Part shown: positions 8,362-18,795 of the stretch, in pieces
Numbering within the stretch: position 1 is the first letter of the stretch
Layout of the letters: every line of letters starts with the position of its first letter
Assembly: GCF_030127145.1 (NCBI RefSeq)
Contig: NZ_CP126158.1
Span: 2,728,001-2,792,000, forward strand
Origin: Halobaculum halobium
Lineage (GTDB): Archaea > Halobacteriota > Halobacteria > Halobacteriales > Haloferacaceae
DNA length: 64,000 bases
Direction: 5' to 3'
Made by a program: the position numbers and the translations under genes
Notes under the pieces: model-generated
Told to the model about the DNA's origin: nothing
The model's input: only the letters and a program-made list of their open reading frames with translations
The model's database searches: none

Positions 8362-10723
8362 ATGCGCGACTCCGCCGCCGACGCGGACGACGAGACCGAC
8401 ACCGCTCGACGCACGCGCCGCGAGGTTCTCGCGGCCGGTGCAGCCGCCGGTGCCGCCGCCGGCGCCGCGTCGATCGCGGGCTGTGCGGGAGTTCTCGGGG
8501 GCGGAGACGCGCCCGAGAGCGAAGCCGTCTCCGGCGAGCGCGCCCGGACGCTCGCGGAAGCCCACGCACCGGACCTGTACTTCGGCGCCGGCGAGCGGTG
8601 GTTCCCGACGGACCCACGAGAGTACACCGGCGACGACGGCGACGGGGGCGTTCTCGACGGCTTCGCGGCGTTCGACGGCTACGCCCGCGACTACGAGCCC
8701 GGCGGCGAGCCCCGCATCGGACGGCGTTCTACAACACCGTTCGCTACCCGGACACCGATCTCACGGTGGTGCAGTACTGGTTCTACTCGGCGTTCGACCA
8801 GTTCTCGGTGAACTTCCACTGGCACGACTGGGAGGTGCTGCACGTGTTCCTCGACGTGGGCGAGGGGTCGGGCGACCCGGAGACGGGCGACCCGACGCTG
8901 CTGGTCGCGTCGGCCCACTCTCGGAAGGTGCCGAACAACGAGTTCCTCGACCCCGAGACCGACCGCGCGAGCATCATCAGTGAGGTGGGGAGTCACTCCT
9001 CCGCGCTGGGGATCAACGAGACGAAAGCGGAGTTCGAGCGGCTTCCGCTCGTCACCGACATCGCCGACATCTCCAACGGTGCGCTCTCCCCGCTGGACGT
9101 GCCCGCGGCCTACGGGCTTCCGCGGGGAGAGGGGTATCGTCTCCCCTTCTCGCTGCCGGAACTCGACGGCTCGCCGATCCACGATCACCCGGACCTCCCG
9201 AACGTCACCCGCGATCACCTCGTCCCCGCAGCGATGACCGTCGAGTCCTTCTCGGGGACCCCTCGCCGCCCGACGACATTCCGCTGCGAGAGACGGGCCT
9301 CATGTTCGCGTTCGAGGGAGCCGACACCGCCGGCGAAGCCGACTACGGCTACTCGCTGACGCCCATGGCGGACCTGACTATCGGGGAGTTCACCGGTCCG
9401 CAGTTGAGCTTCGAGTTCGCGGTCCCGTCCTTCGCCGAGGACGCGGTCGCGTCCCACATCACGACCACGGGCACTCCCACGGCGCAACCGAGATTCGCGG
9501 ACCCGCTCACGGACGTGACCGACCCGCGGCACCGCTCTGCGCTCTCAGAGCGGTTCGACCTCGACGTGAGCGGACTCGCCGGGGACGTGGTCGGCGTGAT
9601 CCGCGAGGCCACCGACAGCGACGACGCACCCGGGAGCAACGGCGTCGACACTGGCGAGCCGGTCGTCGAGGGGATCGCCCTCCTCGAATCGGATCCCGAA
9701 GCGGTTCCCACGTTCAACGGGGTCGTCGCTCTTCGCGACGTGCCGGCCGGAGAGCACCGACTGACCGTCAACGGCGCCGGCGTCGCGCCGTACGGCCAGC
9801 GGATTGATCACGGCGGCGACGGCGGTGACGGCGCAGGATCCACCGACTCCGCGACGACCGACTCGGAGACGGCCGAGCCGACCGAGTCAGCGGCCACCGC
9901 CGACGGCCCGCCCGCGACCACGACCGTCGGCGTCGACGGCGACGTGGTGGTGACGCCCAACGAGGACGCGGTGAAGGTGCGCGCCGAGCCCGCCGCGGAC
10001 GCGCCCGGCTTCGACCGGGTCGCCGTCGAGGACGACGTCGCCGGCCGGGTCTACGACGGCCTCCCCGCCGACGACGAGGCCGAGGGCGCCGCGGTGTACG
10101 TCCACCGCGAGGGCGCCTACACGGCCGAGGTCGAGGACGAGGCGGGCGCGCTCGGCGCCTACCGCGTGAACCCCGCGGCCGACCAGTCGACCGCGACCGT
10201 TCGCGAGGCGCGCACCGGGAAGGCGTCGCTGACGTCGTTCCTGCTCACCCTGCTGACGGAGACGATCGCGCAGGCGAGCGTCTTCGAGGACGGCGACGCC
10301 GACGGCATCGACGAGGTCGGCGTCCCGGACGACACCGAAGAGCAGACCGGCGCGGCCGCCGACGCCGTCGAGGACGTGCTGGAGGCGACGGCGTCGGTCA
10401 CCGGCGGACCGGGCGGCGACACCGGTGGCGGCGACAGCGGCGACGACGGGTCGGGCGGCGGACCGGACGCGGGGTTCGTCGGGCTGCTCCGGGCGTTAGA
10501 GGCGTCGACGAACGCGGCGCGGCGGGCGAACGAGGCGGCGCAGGCGGGGAACGCGCAGGGAGCGGACAACCGCCTGCGCGGGCTCAAACAGCGGACCGCC
10601 GCGATCGCTGACGCGCTCGAACGCAACCGCGAGAACCTCCCCGGACAGCTCCCTGGCCTGGTCGAGCGACGGGTGCCGCAGATCGAGCGGCGGATCCAAC
10701 AGGCGATCGACGCGGACGAATAA
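8362..10723 (+). CDS. large Tat lipoprotein with an HDWE-type domain (two frameshifts)
   Basis: Three open segments read as one gene if a C is added to the C runs at 8710-8713 and 9259-9262. The N-terminus has TARRTRREVLAAG, an Ala-rich stretch and SIAGCAG, i.e. a Tat signal with lipobox. The restored middle holds AFYNTVRYPDTDLTVVQYWF and VNFHWHDWEVLHVFLDVGEG, which recalls the HRHDWE signature of NPP1/NLP-type secreted proteins. The C-terminal 350 residues form a Ser/Thr/Asp-rich linker, a domain of unknown type, a Gly-rich spacer and a final helical region (RRANEAAQAGNAQGADNRL). Restored length is about 787 aa. Function unknown; surface-anchored. Confidence 0.65.
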
Positions 10724-10785
10724 GCGAAACTCGGCGGGCTCCACCGGTCCCCGATCGGCCGAGCGTCGTCGGACCCCGGTCTCGG

Positions 10786-12687
10786 TCAGTTCGACGCGCG
10801 GTCGGGCTCGTCGGTCGGGTGCGGGCTGCTGCTCCCGTCGTCGGGGTCGACCCGGAGGTACTTCGCGAAGAGGTCGGCGACGCGGGTGTACGCGTCGACG
10901 ACGTTCTCTCGTCGTCCGAAGCCGTGCGGCTCGCCGTCGTATCGGCGGAACTCGAAGCGCTTGCCGTGCGTCTCCAGTTCGTCGCACAACTGCTCTGACT
11001 GGCTGATGGGGACGCGCGCGTCGTCCTCGCCGTGGAGGACGAGCAGCGGGTCCTCGATGTCCTCGACGTGGCGGATCGGCGACGCCTCGCGGTAGTTGTC
11101 GAGGTCGGTCGCCACGTCGCCCAGTTCGCGCTTCATGAGCTGCCAGCCGATGTCGTCGGTGTCGTCGAGGAACGTCTCGTAGTCGTAGACGCCGTAGAAG
11201 GCGGCGCCCGCGGCGAACCGGCCGGAGTTGCCGAGCGCGTTCACCGTCATCAGGCCGCCGCCGGAGCCGCCGTAGATGCCCGCCCGGTCGCCGTCGACCG
11301 CGTCGAAGGCCGCGTCGGCGGCGTCGACCGCGCGGATCACGTCGTGGAGGTCGCCGCCGCCCCAGTCTCGGTCGTTGGCCATGCGGAACGCGCGGCCGTA
11401 GCCGTCGCTGCCGCGGTAGTTCGGGAGGATCACGCAGTAGCCCAGCGCGGCCAGATAGGCCGCGCGGTGGTCGAAGCCGAAGCGGTCGAAGGAGGTCGGG
11501 CCGCCGTGGGCCTTCACGAGCACCGGCACCGACTCGTCGTCCGCGTCGTCGGCCGGCGGGTAGACGACCGCCTGGACCTCCGTCCCGTCGGAGTCGTAGG
11601 TGAGCGTCGTGGGGAACGGGACCCGGGCGCCGAAGTCTGGCGCGGCGCTCGGCGTCACCCGCTCGCCCGCGGAGGCGTTCCACACCGTCGCGGGCTCGTG
11701 CGGCGTGTCGCGGACGGTGAGGACGTCGCCGTCGCGCCACCTGGGCGCCGTGTGGAAGGCGTCCTCGTCGGTCACCTCCTCGGCGAAGCCGTCGCGGTCG
11801 ACGGCGTGGACGTTCGCGCGGCCGTCACGGGTGACGGTCACGGCGAGCGTCTTGCCCGAGGGACTCCACGCGGGGTCTGCGACCTCCGCCTCCTCGACGG
11901 CGTACAACTCTCCGGGGTCGCCACCGGCGCTCGCAGCGGCGTCTGCATCCTCGTCCGGTCCGTGGCCGTCGACGACGGATACGGCGTCGAAGCCGCTCTT
12001 GTCGTGCACGAACGCGACCTCCGTGGAGTCGGGGCGCGGCCGGACGTTCTGGACGCGGACGCCCTCCTCGGCGAACACCACGCGAACGCCCTGTCCGCGG
12101 CCGCCGTCGTCGCGGTCGACGGCGACGAGATGGGCCTCGTCGTCGAACAGGTGTCGGTGCTCGGCGCGAGTCGCGTACACGGTCCCGTCGTCCGCGACGG
12201 CGGGGTCGCCGTAGAGGAACTCGTCGTCGGCGAGCGCCTCGACCCGCGAACCGTCGGCGGCGACGAGCGCGAGCGAGGCGCGCGAGAAGTGGTCGGTCAC
12301 GACCGCGATGTCGTCGCCGCCGGGGGCGTACGCGAGGCTGAGGTCCGGGTCGTCGTAGCCAGTCAGGGTCGTCACCGCACCGGTCTCGGCGTCGACCGTC
12401 GAGAGGTCGCCGTCGCCCGAGACGAACGCCACCTCGGTGCCCGCCGGGTGCCAGTCGAACCACGCGGGGTCGCCCCGGCCGTAGCGCATCGCGGCGACGC
12501 CCCCGCTCGTCAGTCGGGTGTCGGTCGTCCCGTCCCACACCCACAGATCGATCTGGCCCTCGCGGGCCTTCGCGTAGGCGATGCGGTCGCCGTCCGGTGC
12601 TGGCGCAGCCTGCACGACCGAGTCCGCGCTCGCCATCGCGGCCAGCAGGTCGTCGAGTTCGGTGTCGCGGAGGTCTCGTCGGTACAC
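10786..12687 (-). CDS. S9 family peptidase (acylaminoacyl-peptidase/DPP-like)
   Basis: 633 aa from GTG 12687 (MYRRDLRDTELDDLLAAMAS). The N-terminal 390 residues are a beta-propeller with repeated WD-like strands (WDGTTDTRL, DPAWFDWHPAGTEVAFVSGD). The C-terminal alpha/beta-hydrolase domain starts at VLVKAHGGPTSF and carries the nucleophile in GGSGGG (about Ser473), Asp in HGEDDARVP (about 556) and His in EPHGFGRREN (about 588). The nucleophile elbow has Gly where most S9C enzymes have Tyr or His (GGSYGG). A longer reading to 12867 exists but adds an unlikely Pro/Arg-rich leader that would overlap the pdxS promoter. Probably a cytoplasmic oligopeptidase. Confidence 0.92.
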   Translation of the reverse strand: MYRRDLRDTELDDLLAAMASADSVVQAAPAPDGDRIAYAKAREGQIDLWVWDGTTDTRLTSGGVAAMRYGRGDPAWFDWHPAGTEVAFVSGDGDLSTVDAETGAVTTLTGYDDPDLSLAYAPGGDDIAVVTDHFSRASLALVAADGSRVEALADDEFLYGDPAVADDGTVYATRAEHRHLFDDEAHLVAVDRDDGGRGQGVRVVFAEEGVRVQNVRPRPDSTEVAFVHDKSGFDAVSVVDGHGPDEDADAAASAGGDPGELYAVEEAEVADPAWSPSGKTLAVTVTRDGRANVHAVDRDGFAEEVTDEDAFHTAPRWRDGDVLTVRDTPHEPATVWNASAGERVTPSAAPDFGARVPFPTTLTYDSDGTEVQAVVYPPADDADDESVPVLVKAHGGPTSFDRFGFDHRAAYLAALGYCVILPNYRGSDGYGRAFRMANDRDWGGGDLHDVIRAVDAADAAFDAVDGDRAGIYGGSGGGLMTVNALGNSGRFAAGAAFYGVYDYETFLDDTDDIGWQLMKRELGDVATDLDNYREASPIRHVEDIEDPLLVLHGEDDARVPISQSEQLCDELETHGKRFEFRRYDGEPHGFGRRENVVDAYTRVADLFAKYLRVDPDDGSSSPHPTDEPDRASN

Positions 12688-12868
12688 GGCAGGCGATGGC
12701 GCTCGGGCGGCTTGTAGCCCGGGGTCGCGGCACGCCGGGTCGAGCGGCGGCAGGCAGCGGCAGGCAGTGGCAGTCAGCGGCGACCACGGGTAAGGCGCCC
12801 CGGTCGCGACCCGCTGTTGCCGGTTAACGGCGACGCCGTCGGGCGGCCGTCGCCCGGGGAAGGACAAC

Positions 12869-12892
12869 CGTTACGTACGCACACCCGTAACG
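12869..12892 (+). promoter_or_regulatory. inverted repeat upstream of pdxS
   Basis: A CGTTACG / CGTAACG inverted repeat (arms 12869-12875 and 12886-12892) sits directly before the pdxS ATG at 12899. It could be an operator, or a coincidence in a short AT-richer promoter. No experimental basis. Confidence 0.3.
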
Positions 12893-12898
12893 TAGACC

Positions 12899-13807
12899 AT
12901 GACCGAGGAGACCGATCTGGAGGAGCTCAAACGCGGGACCGACCTCGTCAAGCGCGGCTTCGCGCGGATGCAGAAGGGCGGCGTCATCATGGACGTGGTC
13001 AACCGCGAACAGGCTCGGATCGCCGAGGACGCCGGCGCGGTCGCCGTGATGCACCTCGAGTCCGTCCCGGCGGACATCCGTAAGCGGGGCGGCGTCGCGC
13101 GGATGGCCGACCCCGGCAAACTCGAGGAGGTCATCGAGGAGGTGTCGATCCCGGTGATGGGGAAGGCCCGCATCGGCCACACCGCCGAGGCACAGATCCT
13201 GGAGGCCGCGGGCGCCGACATGGTCGACGAGTCCGAGGTGCTCACGACCGCCGACGAGCGCTACCACATCGACAAGCGCGAATTCACCGCGCCGTTCGTT
13301 TGCGGCGCGCGCAACCTGGAGGAGGCGCTGCGTCGCATCGACGAGGGCGCCGCGATGATCCGGACGAAGGGCGAAGCCGGCACCGGCGACGTGAACCAGG
13401 CGGTCACCCACCAGCGCAACATCCAGCGCGCCGTCCGCCAGCTCTCCGGGATGGCCCGCGAGGAGCGCGACGAGTGGGCTCGCGAGCACGGCGCGCCCCG
13501 CGAACTCGTCCACGAGACCGCCGAGATGGGTCGCCTGCCGGTCGTCAACTTCGCTGCCGGCGGCATCGCGACGCCCGCCGACGCCGCGCTCATGATGCAA
13601 CACGGCTGCGACGGCATCTTCGTCGGCTCGGGTATCTTCGGCGCCGAGAACCCGCCCGCAATGGGCGAGGCGATCGTCAAGGCGGTCAACAACTACGACG
13701 ACCCGGAGACGCTCACGGAGATCGCCAAGTCCCCCGGTAAGGGGATGTCCGGCCAAGCGAACGAGCAGATGGACGAGGAGGAGAAGCTGCAGGGCCGCGG
13801 CGTCTAA
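12899..13807 (+). CDS. pdxS: pyridoxal 5'-phosphate synthase, lyase/synthase subunit PdxS
   Basis: Makes PLP from ribose 5-phosphate, glyceraldehyde 3-phosphate and ammonia delivered by PdxT. The 302-aa protein is almost canonical: [20 protein letters not shown], the catalytic lysines in [10 protein letters not shown] (Lys89) and [11 protein letters not shown] (Lys157), and the phosphate-binding C-terminal barrel ([28 protein letters not shown]). The ATG at 12899 has a short AT-rich upstream region containing the inverted repeat above. pdxT is not adjacent in this window. Confidence 0.98.
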   Translation: MTEETDLEELKRGTDLVKRGFARMQKGGVIMDVVNREQARIAEDAGAVAVMHLESVPADIRKRGGVARMADPGKLEEVIEEVSIPVMGKARIGHTAEAQILEAAGADMVDESEVLTTADERYHIDKREFTAPFVCGARNLEEALRRIDEGAAMIRTKGEAGTGDVNQAVTHQRNIQRAVRQLSGMAREERDEWAREHGAPRELVHETAEMGRLPVVNFAAGGIATPADAALMMQHGCDGIFVGSGIFGAENPPAMGEAIVKAVNNYDDPETLTEIAKSPGKGMSGQANEQMDEEEKLQGRGV

Positions 13808-14016
13808 CGACGAGAGACACGCGTTGGGTGTTCGCCCGCACGAGCGTTTTTATTCGATACCGGGGCCACAGCTGTGCGACTGTCGTGATCTGACTCCGGC
13901 CGCGGGGCGCACGCGGGTGTGCGACACGCCGTTCCGCGGGCAGCCCGCCGTGTCGCCTGTTCGCCACCACACCGGCGACGAGCCCGCCGTGCGGCCGCCC
14001 GGTCGCCGCGGGCTTG

Positions 14017-14517
14017 ATGCCTTCGGAACTCGTAGCGACAGCCGTGAGCCACGACGGAGCCTCGGACGCGCCGCCGGACGCAGACCCGTTGGCAGACGTG
14101 GACCCGCACCGTCATCCGGTGATCCTGTTCGACGGGGTCTGCAATCTCTGTCACGGGACGATCAGATTTCTCGTCCGCCACGACGACGAGGGCGTGTTCC
14201 GGTTCGCGCCGCTGGACTCGCCGGTCGGGCAGGCGCTGTTGCGCGAGCACGGACTCCCGACCGAGGACCACAACTCCTTCGTGCTCGTCGAGGGCGACGA
14301 GACCTCTCAGAAGTCGACGGCAGCGCTACGGGTCGCCCGTCGGCTGGGGGCACCGTGGCGGTTCGCGTGGGCACTGCGCCGACTCCCGCTCGGCATCCGT
14401 GACGCCGCCTACGACGTGGTCGCCGAGTACCGGTATGAGGTGTTCGGGAAGAAAGACGCCTGCGAGGTGCCGGAGCCGGAGGTCAGGGAGCGCTTCGCCG
14501 AGCGGGCGCTGGAGTGA
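14017..14517 (+). CDS. DCC-family thiol-disulfide oxidoreductase (DUF393)
   Basis: About 166 aa. The diagnostic motif LFDGVCNLCHG (C-x2-C near an aspartate and glycine) follows an acidic N-terminal extension, and the rest (FRFAPLDSPVGQALLREHGL, KSTAALRVARRLG, YDVVAEYRYEVFGKKDAC) fits the DUF393/DCC family. A GTG at 14044 is an alternative start. The 209-bp gap after pdxS contains only a T-rich tract (near 13848) as a possible promoter or terminator. Substrate unknown; the gene is convergent with thrB. Confidence 0.82.
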   Translation: MPSELVATAVSHDGASDAPPDADPLADVDPHRHPVILFDGVCNLCHGTIRFLVRHDDEGVFRFAPLDSPVGQALLREHGLPTEDHNSFVLVEGDETSQKSTAALRVARRLGAPWRFAWALRRLPLGIRDAAYDVVAEYRYEVFGKKDACEVPEPEVRERFAERALE

Positions 14518-14551
14518 CCGGCACGCCGGTCGGCCGCGGTTCCCAGTCGAG

Positions 14552-15428
14552 CTACAGCACCGTCGCGCCGTCGCCGACGGCGGTCTGGTACGCGCGCGCA
14601 CCGACGCCAGCGTCGGCAAACCCTCGACCATCGCCGAGGCGACCGCGCGCTTGCGACCCGGTTCACACACCGCGAGCACGCTCGGGCCGGCGCCGCTGAC
14701 GGTGACGCCGGTCGCCCCGGCCGCCAGTGCGGCCTCGCGGACCCCCTCGTAGCCAGTGATCAGTTTCGCGCGCGCCGGAGTGACGACGGGGTCGTCGAGT
14801 CCGCGGCCGACCAGTTCCGGGTCCGAGCGACACATCCCGGCCGTGAGCGTCGCGGCGTTGCCGACCGTCTCAACGTGGTCGGTCATCGACACGGAGTCCG
14901 GCACGACTCCGCGGGCGTCGCGCGTGGAGACGACGACCTCCGGGAGGCACGCGACCAGCGCCAGGTCGGCGTCGACGCTCGTCGCGCCGTCGTCGCTGCG
15001 GACGATCGTGAAACCGCCCAACAGCGCGGGTGCGACGTTGTCTGCGTGGGCCTCCCCGGAGACGACCGCCTCCCCTCGGCTGCGACGGGAACGAGGTCGT
15101 GTCGGCTGTAGCCCCTGTCGTACAGTTCATTCAGTGCGACCGCGGCGGCGGCGGCGGACGCGGCCGAGGAGCCGAGTCCCGAGGACGGACGGACGCCCTT
15201 GTCGATGTGAATGTGTGCCGGAGCGTCGAGCGCCTCCGCGACGGCGCCGACGACGTTCTTCTCGGGGTCGGTCGGGATGAAGTCGGCGCCCGCGCCGCGC
15301 ACTCGGATGGTCGTCTCGGCGGCGCGCTCGACCGAGACGGTGTCTGCAGGGTGTGACAGCGCGACGCCGAAGGTGTCGAAGCCGCTGCCGAGGTTCGCGC
15401 TGGTCGCCGGCGCGCGGGCGGTTACCAT
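14552..15428 (-). CDS. thrB: homoserine kinase (two frameshifts in this sequence)
   Basis: GHMP kinase that phosphorylates homoserine in threonine synthesis. Start ATG 15428 gives MVTARAPATSANLGSGFDTF, followed by the ATP loop RPSSGLGSSAASAAAA. Continuity requires one added base near 15075 (after LVPVAAEG, joining to LLGGFTIVRSDDG) and one near 14630 (after ASAMVEG, joining to FADAGVGARAYQTAVGDGAT, stop at 14552-14554). The motif VTVSGAGPSVLAV is intact. Restored length is 292 aa, normal for ThrB. Both breaks are in G/C runs, which supports sequence error over loss of function. Confidence 0.88.
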
Positions 15429-15538
15429 GCCGCCTCGGTCCGCCGCGGCGGCCAAAGGATGACGTTCGGCTCGAACCGCCTGCCGCTCCTGTTCGGTGTT
15501 CGGGAGTCGTCGGGCGCGAGTCGGGAGTCGACGCGAGG

Positions 15539-15787
15539 CTATCGCCGCGAGACGACGAACACGAGCGGGCCGATGACGACGAGCACGATGCCGAGGAAGA
15601 GATAGTGGACCGGCACGAGCGACTGCGGCGTCAGCAGGAACACGACGCCGAACAGCATCGTGTTGAGCGCCATGGCTTTCCGCGAGACCGGTAGCGTTGC
15701 GAGCGTCGTCAGCACGAACCCGAGCAGCAGCGCCTGTCCGACGTTGTACGGGAGCAGGAAGCTGTCGACGATCTGGAGCGGGATCAT
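15539..15787 (-). CDS. small membrane protein
   Basis: 82 aa, about three hydrophobic helices: QALLLGFVLTTLATLPVS, TMLFGVVFLLTPQSLV and HYLFLGIVLVVIGPLVFVV, ending SRR. No family recognised beyond a haloarchaeal membrane-protein appearance. It lies about 110 bp downstream of the thrB start region on the same strand. Codon bias and the clean hydrophobic pattern support a real gene. Confidence 0.7.
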   Translation of the reverse strand: MIPLQIVDSFLLPYNVGQALLLGFVLTTLATLPVSRKAMALNTMLFGVVFLLTPQSLVPVHYLFLGIVLVVIGPLVFVVSRR

Positions 15788-15970
15788 CTCTTGTCTTCAG
15801 TTCCCCCCGGGCGCCGCATTAACGTTCCGTTCTCGCTCGTTTGCGCCCGGCCCCCGCGATGCCAGACCACCGTTGAGCGGACCGTCCGCACGGCGGGTAC
15901 ATCGATCGAATCGCCTCCCGCAAGACGTGGCTCTGGATCGCTCCGCCGCCCGACTCGTTCGCCGTCTCGC

Positions 15971-16312
15971 TCAATTCGCGCGGTCGTTCGGCGTGCCGGG
16001 GTCAGCAGCGACACCGTTCTCGCCGTCGTTCGGGTCGCTCTCGGTCGGCTCATCGAGCGACGATCCGGACGGCGAGATCTCGCGATCGGTACCCGGGCCG
16101 GTGATGTCCAGCGGTCGGATCCACCCGTACCAGACGGCGAAGACGGTGAGGCCGTACCCGAGAATGAACACCACGCGACCGAGTTCGTTGAAGCCGAGGA
16201 GGCCCAGCTGACGGCGGACGATCCCCGTTCCCGCAATACCGACGACCAGCACCACCGCGAGCAGGAGTCGATCGCGAGTGATCCGGTCGCGAAGCCGCGT
16301 GTCGTCGCCCAT
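15971..16312 (-). CDS. two-helix membrane protein with acidic tail
   Basis: 113 aa from ATG 16312. A basic N-terminus (RLRDRITRDR) leads into LLLAVVLVVGIAGTGIV and a second segment VVFILGYGLTVFAVWYGWI, followed by a polar acidic C-terminus of about 45 residues (SPSGSSLDEPTESDPNDGEN). It looks like a haloarchaeal membrane protein of unknown function. The 183 bp between this gene and the one at 15539-15787 show nothing recognisable. Confidence 0.65.
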   Translation of the reverse strand: MGDDTRLRDRITRDRLLLAVVLVVGIAGTGIVRRQLGLLGFNELGRVVFILGYGLTVFAVWYGWIRPLDITGPGTDREISPSGSSLDEPTESDPNDGENGVAADPGTPNDRAN

Positions 16313-16492
16313 ACCCACGCCAGGGTCCCCACCACCGAGAACCCCGCGATCCGAACCGGAACCGGTGACCAAGAGCGCGGGCCTGAGCATCAGAGCGCGA
16401 GCTAGAGCATCGCACCGGGGAGAGACCACCGGTCGTGTGAGTCGGTCTCGCGGCAGCGCAAACACTATTCGCGGAGCGGGACCCGTCCTCTC

Positions 16493-17721
16493 ATGGACTA
16501 CCGCGCGATCCCCGACGAGCACGAGACCGCATTCGACGACGTCCTCGTGTACGCCTTCTCCCCGGAACGAGGTCCCGATTACGAGCCGGAGGGCCCAGAT
16601 CGGCCGGCGTCGTTCCAGCCCAGAGGCCTCTACGAGGACGACGGCGGGGATCGAGACGACCCTGCAACCGAGACGCTCGCCGCTGTTTGCGGCTACTACG
16701 ACTTCTCTGCGCGGATCCGCGGGGGCATTCGAGACGTGGCCGGCGTCTCGGCGGTCGCGTCGCCCCCGGAGATGCGCCGTCGCGGACTCGTCCGCGATCT
16801 CCTCGGACACGTCCACCGCGAACTCCGTGACGCCGATGTCGCCTTCGCCGCGCTGTGGCCGTTCGAATACTCTTTCTACCGCCGACTCGGCTACGAGCGG
16901 ATCGGCGAGTACGCACGGATCGAGGTCGCTCCGGAGGCGCAGCGAGCGCGTGTCCGGACCCGGCGGGGGCGTTTGAACGGCTCGACGCCGACGCGTGGCC
17001 GCGGCTGGACGCAGTGTACGACGAGTGGGCGGGCGACGAGTTCCGGCTGGACCGCGGCGAGGGCTGGTGGCGCCATCGAGTATTCGAGTCGTGGGAGACC
17101 GACCCGTACGTGTACGGGTGGACCGACGGTGACCGGGGCGACTCACTCCGCGGCTATCTCGTCTACACGATTCGGGACGAGGATGGCTCCGACGGACGAG
17201 CGTTGACGGTGAACGAGTTCGCGGCCAGAGACCGGGAGGCTCGCCGACAGCTCCTGCGATTCTGTCGCGATCACGACTCGCAGGTTGAGCGCGTCCGGTT
17301 CACCGGGCCGGCCGACACCCGCCTGTTTGACGACCTCGACGACCCGCAGGCCGCGGAGACGGAGATCCGTCCCGGACCGATGGCGCGCGTCGTCGACGTC
17401 GAATCTGCGCTGGCGGCGATCGAGTATCCCGCGGACCTCGAGACGACGCTCGTGTTCGACGTGCGCGACGACTCCTGCGAGTGGAACGACGACCGCTTCC
17501 GGCTGCGCGTTGCCGACGGTCGCGGCACCGTCGACCGGGTCGCGGACGCGGATGCGGAGGTGGTGCTCGACATCGGCGCGCTCGCTCGATTGGTCGTCGG
17601 CTCACACTCGGCGAATCGGCTGGTCGAACTCGGCGCCGTCGATACCGAAGGTGAGGCGACGCAGCCGGCGCTCGCAGCCGCGTTCCCGCCGACAAACCCG
17701 TTCCTCCGCGAGGGGTTCTGA
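16493..17721 (+). CDS. GNAT acetyltransferase, Eis-like, with SCP2-type C-terminus (frameshifted)
   Basis: The N-terminal part (MDYRAIPDEHETAFDDVLVY) contains the GNAT core with acetyl-CoA signature VASPPEMRRRGLVRDLLGHV and FEYSFYRRLGYERIGEYA. The reading frame breaks near 16956: one added G restores RARVRDPAGAFERLDADAW, which leads into the second GNAT-like half and a C-terminal sterol-carrier-like domain (LVFDVRDDSCEWNDDRFRL through ALARLVVGSHSANRLVELGA). This double-GNAT plus SCP2 order is the Eis architecture. Restored length about 410 aa. Likely N-acetylates an amine; substrate unknown. Confidence 0.8.
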
Positions 17722-17915
17722 TCGCGCGAACGCGGCGCGTGACGTGGCAGTCGCAGTCCTGACAACCGCGATCTGCGGATTTGCCAGATCCGAACGCGCG
17801 GTTCACGAAAGCCACCTCCCGCCTCTGGCACCGCTGTACGGGGTGGACCCGCGTGTGGTGTGAGTGTGAGTCGAGGTAAACCTACCCTTACCCGTAGTAT
17901 TGGTAGAACGCGGAA

Positions 17916-17966
17916 ATTGGGTGGCTGGGGAGCCAGTGGCCCAATTCTCACCGGCCAAGGGCCGGT
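17916..17966. other. two adjacent strong hairpins next to tRNA-Ile
   Basis: Hairpin 1 spans 17916-17945 (attggg and cccaat outer arms, tggct and agcca inner arms, with a GTGG bulge). Hairpin 2 spans 17950-17966 (accggcc and ggccggt around AAG, perfect 7-bp stem). They lie just beyond the 3' end of the minus-strand tRNA-Ile. They could be a processing or termination structure or part of a small RNA. The rest of the 256-bp gap 17722-17977 shows no gene. Confidence 0.4.
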
Positions 17967-17977
17967 GATACCTTGGA

Positions 17978-18051
17978 TGGGCCAACGCGGATTTGAACCG
18001 CGGACCTCCCGGTTATCAGCCGAGCGCTCAACCTGACTGAGCTATTGGCCC
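17978..18051 (-). tRNA. tRNA-Ile (GAT)
   Basis: On the minus strand a full cloverleaf is visible: acceptor GGGCCAA pairing with TTGGCCC, D-arm AGCTCAGTCAGGTTGAGCG, anticodon stem CGGCT with loop containing GAT, T-arm with GGTTCAAATCC, discriminator A. No CCA is encoded and no intron is seen. It is not next to rRNA genes in this window. Confidence 0.95.
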
Positions 18052-18207
18052 AGGTGAGCGCATCTCCGAGTAGTGGGAGGGATTGGTTAAGCGTTTCCGT
18101 TCGGCGTCGCCGCCACGTCATGCGGTTGCACGCCGCCCCGGTCGGGTGGATCTCGGTCACCTCACCCGCGATCGGAGACGGCGTCTGAGGCGACCGGGTG
18201 CGCCTCA

Positions 18208-18795
18208 CTACCGCCGTTCATCGTCATCGTCGACCTCCTCGAAGTCGACGTCGACGACGTCCTCGTCGCCGGCGGCGCTGGCGTCACGGCCATCCGTCTC
18301 CGTGGGGCCGAATCCCACGCTTCCGGCCGTCCCGTTCCCGTCGCTGCCGGCCGTTCCCTCGGGGTTCGGGAAGCCCTCGGTCCAGACCGCGCCCGTCGCG
18401 AAGCCGTCCATCCGCGCGTCGACGTACGGGACGACGACGTAGCGCCGCAACAGCTCGCGGATCGGGTACCTCGTTGGCGGGATCGCGAGCAGGAACCCGA
18501 TCGTGTCGGTCACCAGACCGGGCGTGAGGAGGAACGCGCCGGCGGCGATCAACAGGCCGCCGTCGAGCACCTCGCCCGTGGGCGCCTCGCCCGTCGCGAG
18601 CTTCCGCTGGATGGCCCGGAGGGTGTGGCGCCCCTCCGCGCGTACGAGGAGCATCCCGAGCAGTCCGGTGAGGACGACCAGCGCGACCGTCTGCACCGCG
18701 GTGAGGAGATTCGTCGCCACCCACAGCAGGAACGCGGCGTCCGCCAGCGGGATCGCGAGCAGGGCCACGAGCAGGTAGCGAACCCGAATGCGCAT
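18208..18795 (-). CDS. fxsA: FxsA family membrane protein
   Basis: 195 aa. The N-terminal 140 residues match FxsA: VRYLLVALLAIPLADAAFLL, a second helix TVALVVLTGLLGMLLVRAEG, the family motif DGGLLIAAGAFLLTPGLVTD and GFLLAIPPTRYPIRELL. An acidic, Gly/Asp-rich cytoplasmic tail of about 50 residues follows (VVDVDFEEVDDDDERR). In E. coli FxsA suppresses F-plasmid exclusion of phage T7; the archaeal role is unknown. The 156 bp between this gene and tRNA-Ile show no feature. Confidence 0.88.
   Translation of the reverse strand: MRIRVRYLLVALLAIPLADAAFLLWVATNLLTAVQTVALVVLTGLLGMLLVRAEGRHTLRAIQRKLATGEAPTGEVLDGGLLIAAGAFLLTPGLVTDTIGFLLAIPPTRYPIRELLRRYVVVPYVDARMDGFATGAVWTEGFPNPEGTAGSDGNGTAGSVGFGPTETDGRDASAAGDEDVVDVDFEEVDDDDERR

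Noticed and set aside
17978..18051. rRNA operon next to tRNA-Ile
   Set aside because: No rRNA-like sequence on either side; the tRNA is isolated.
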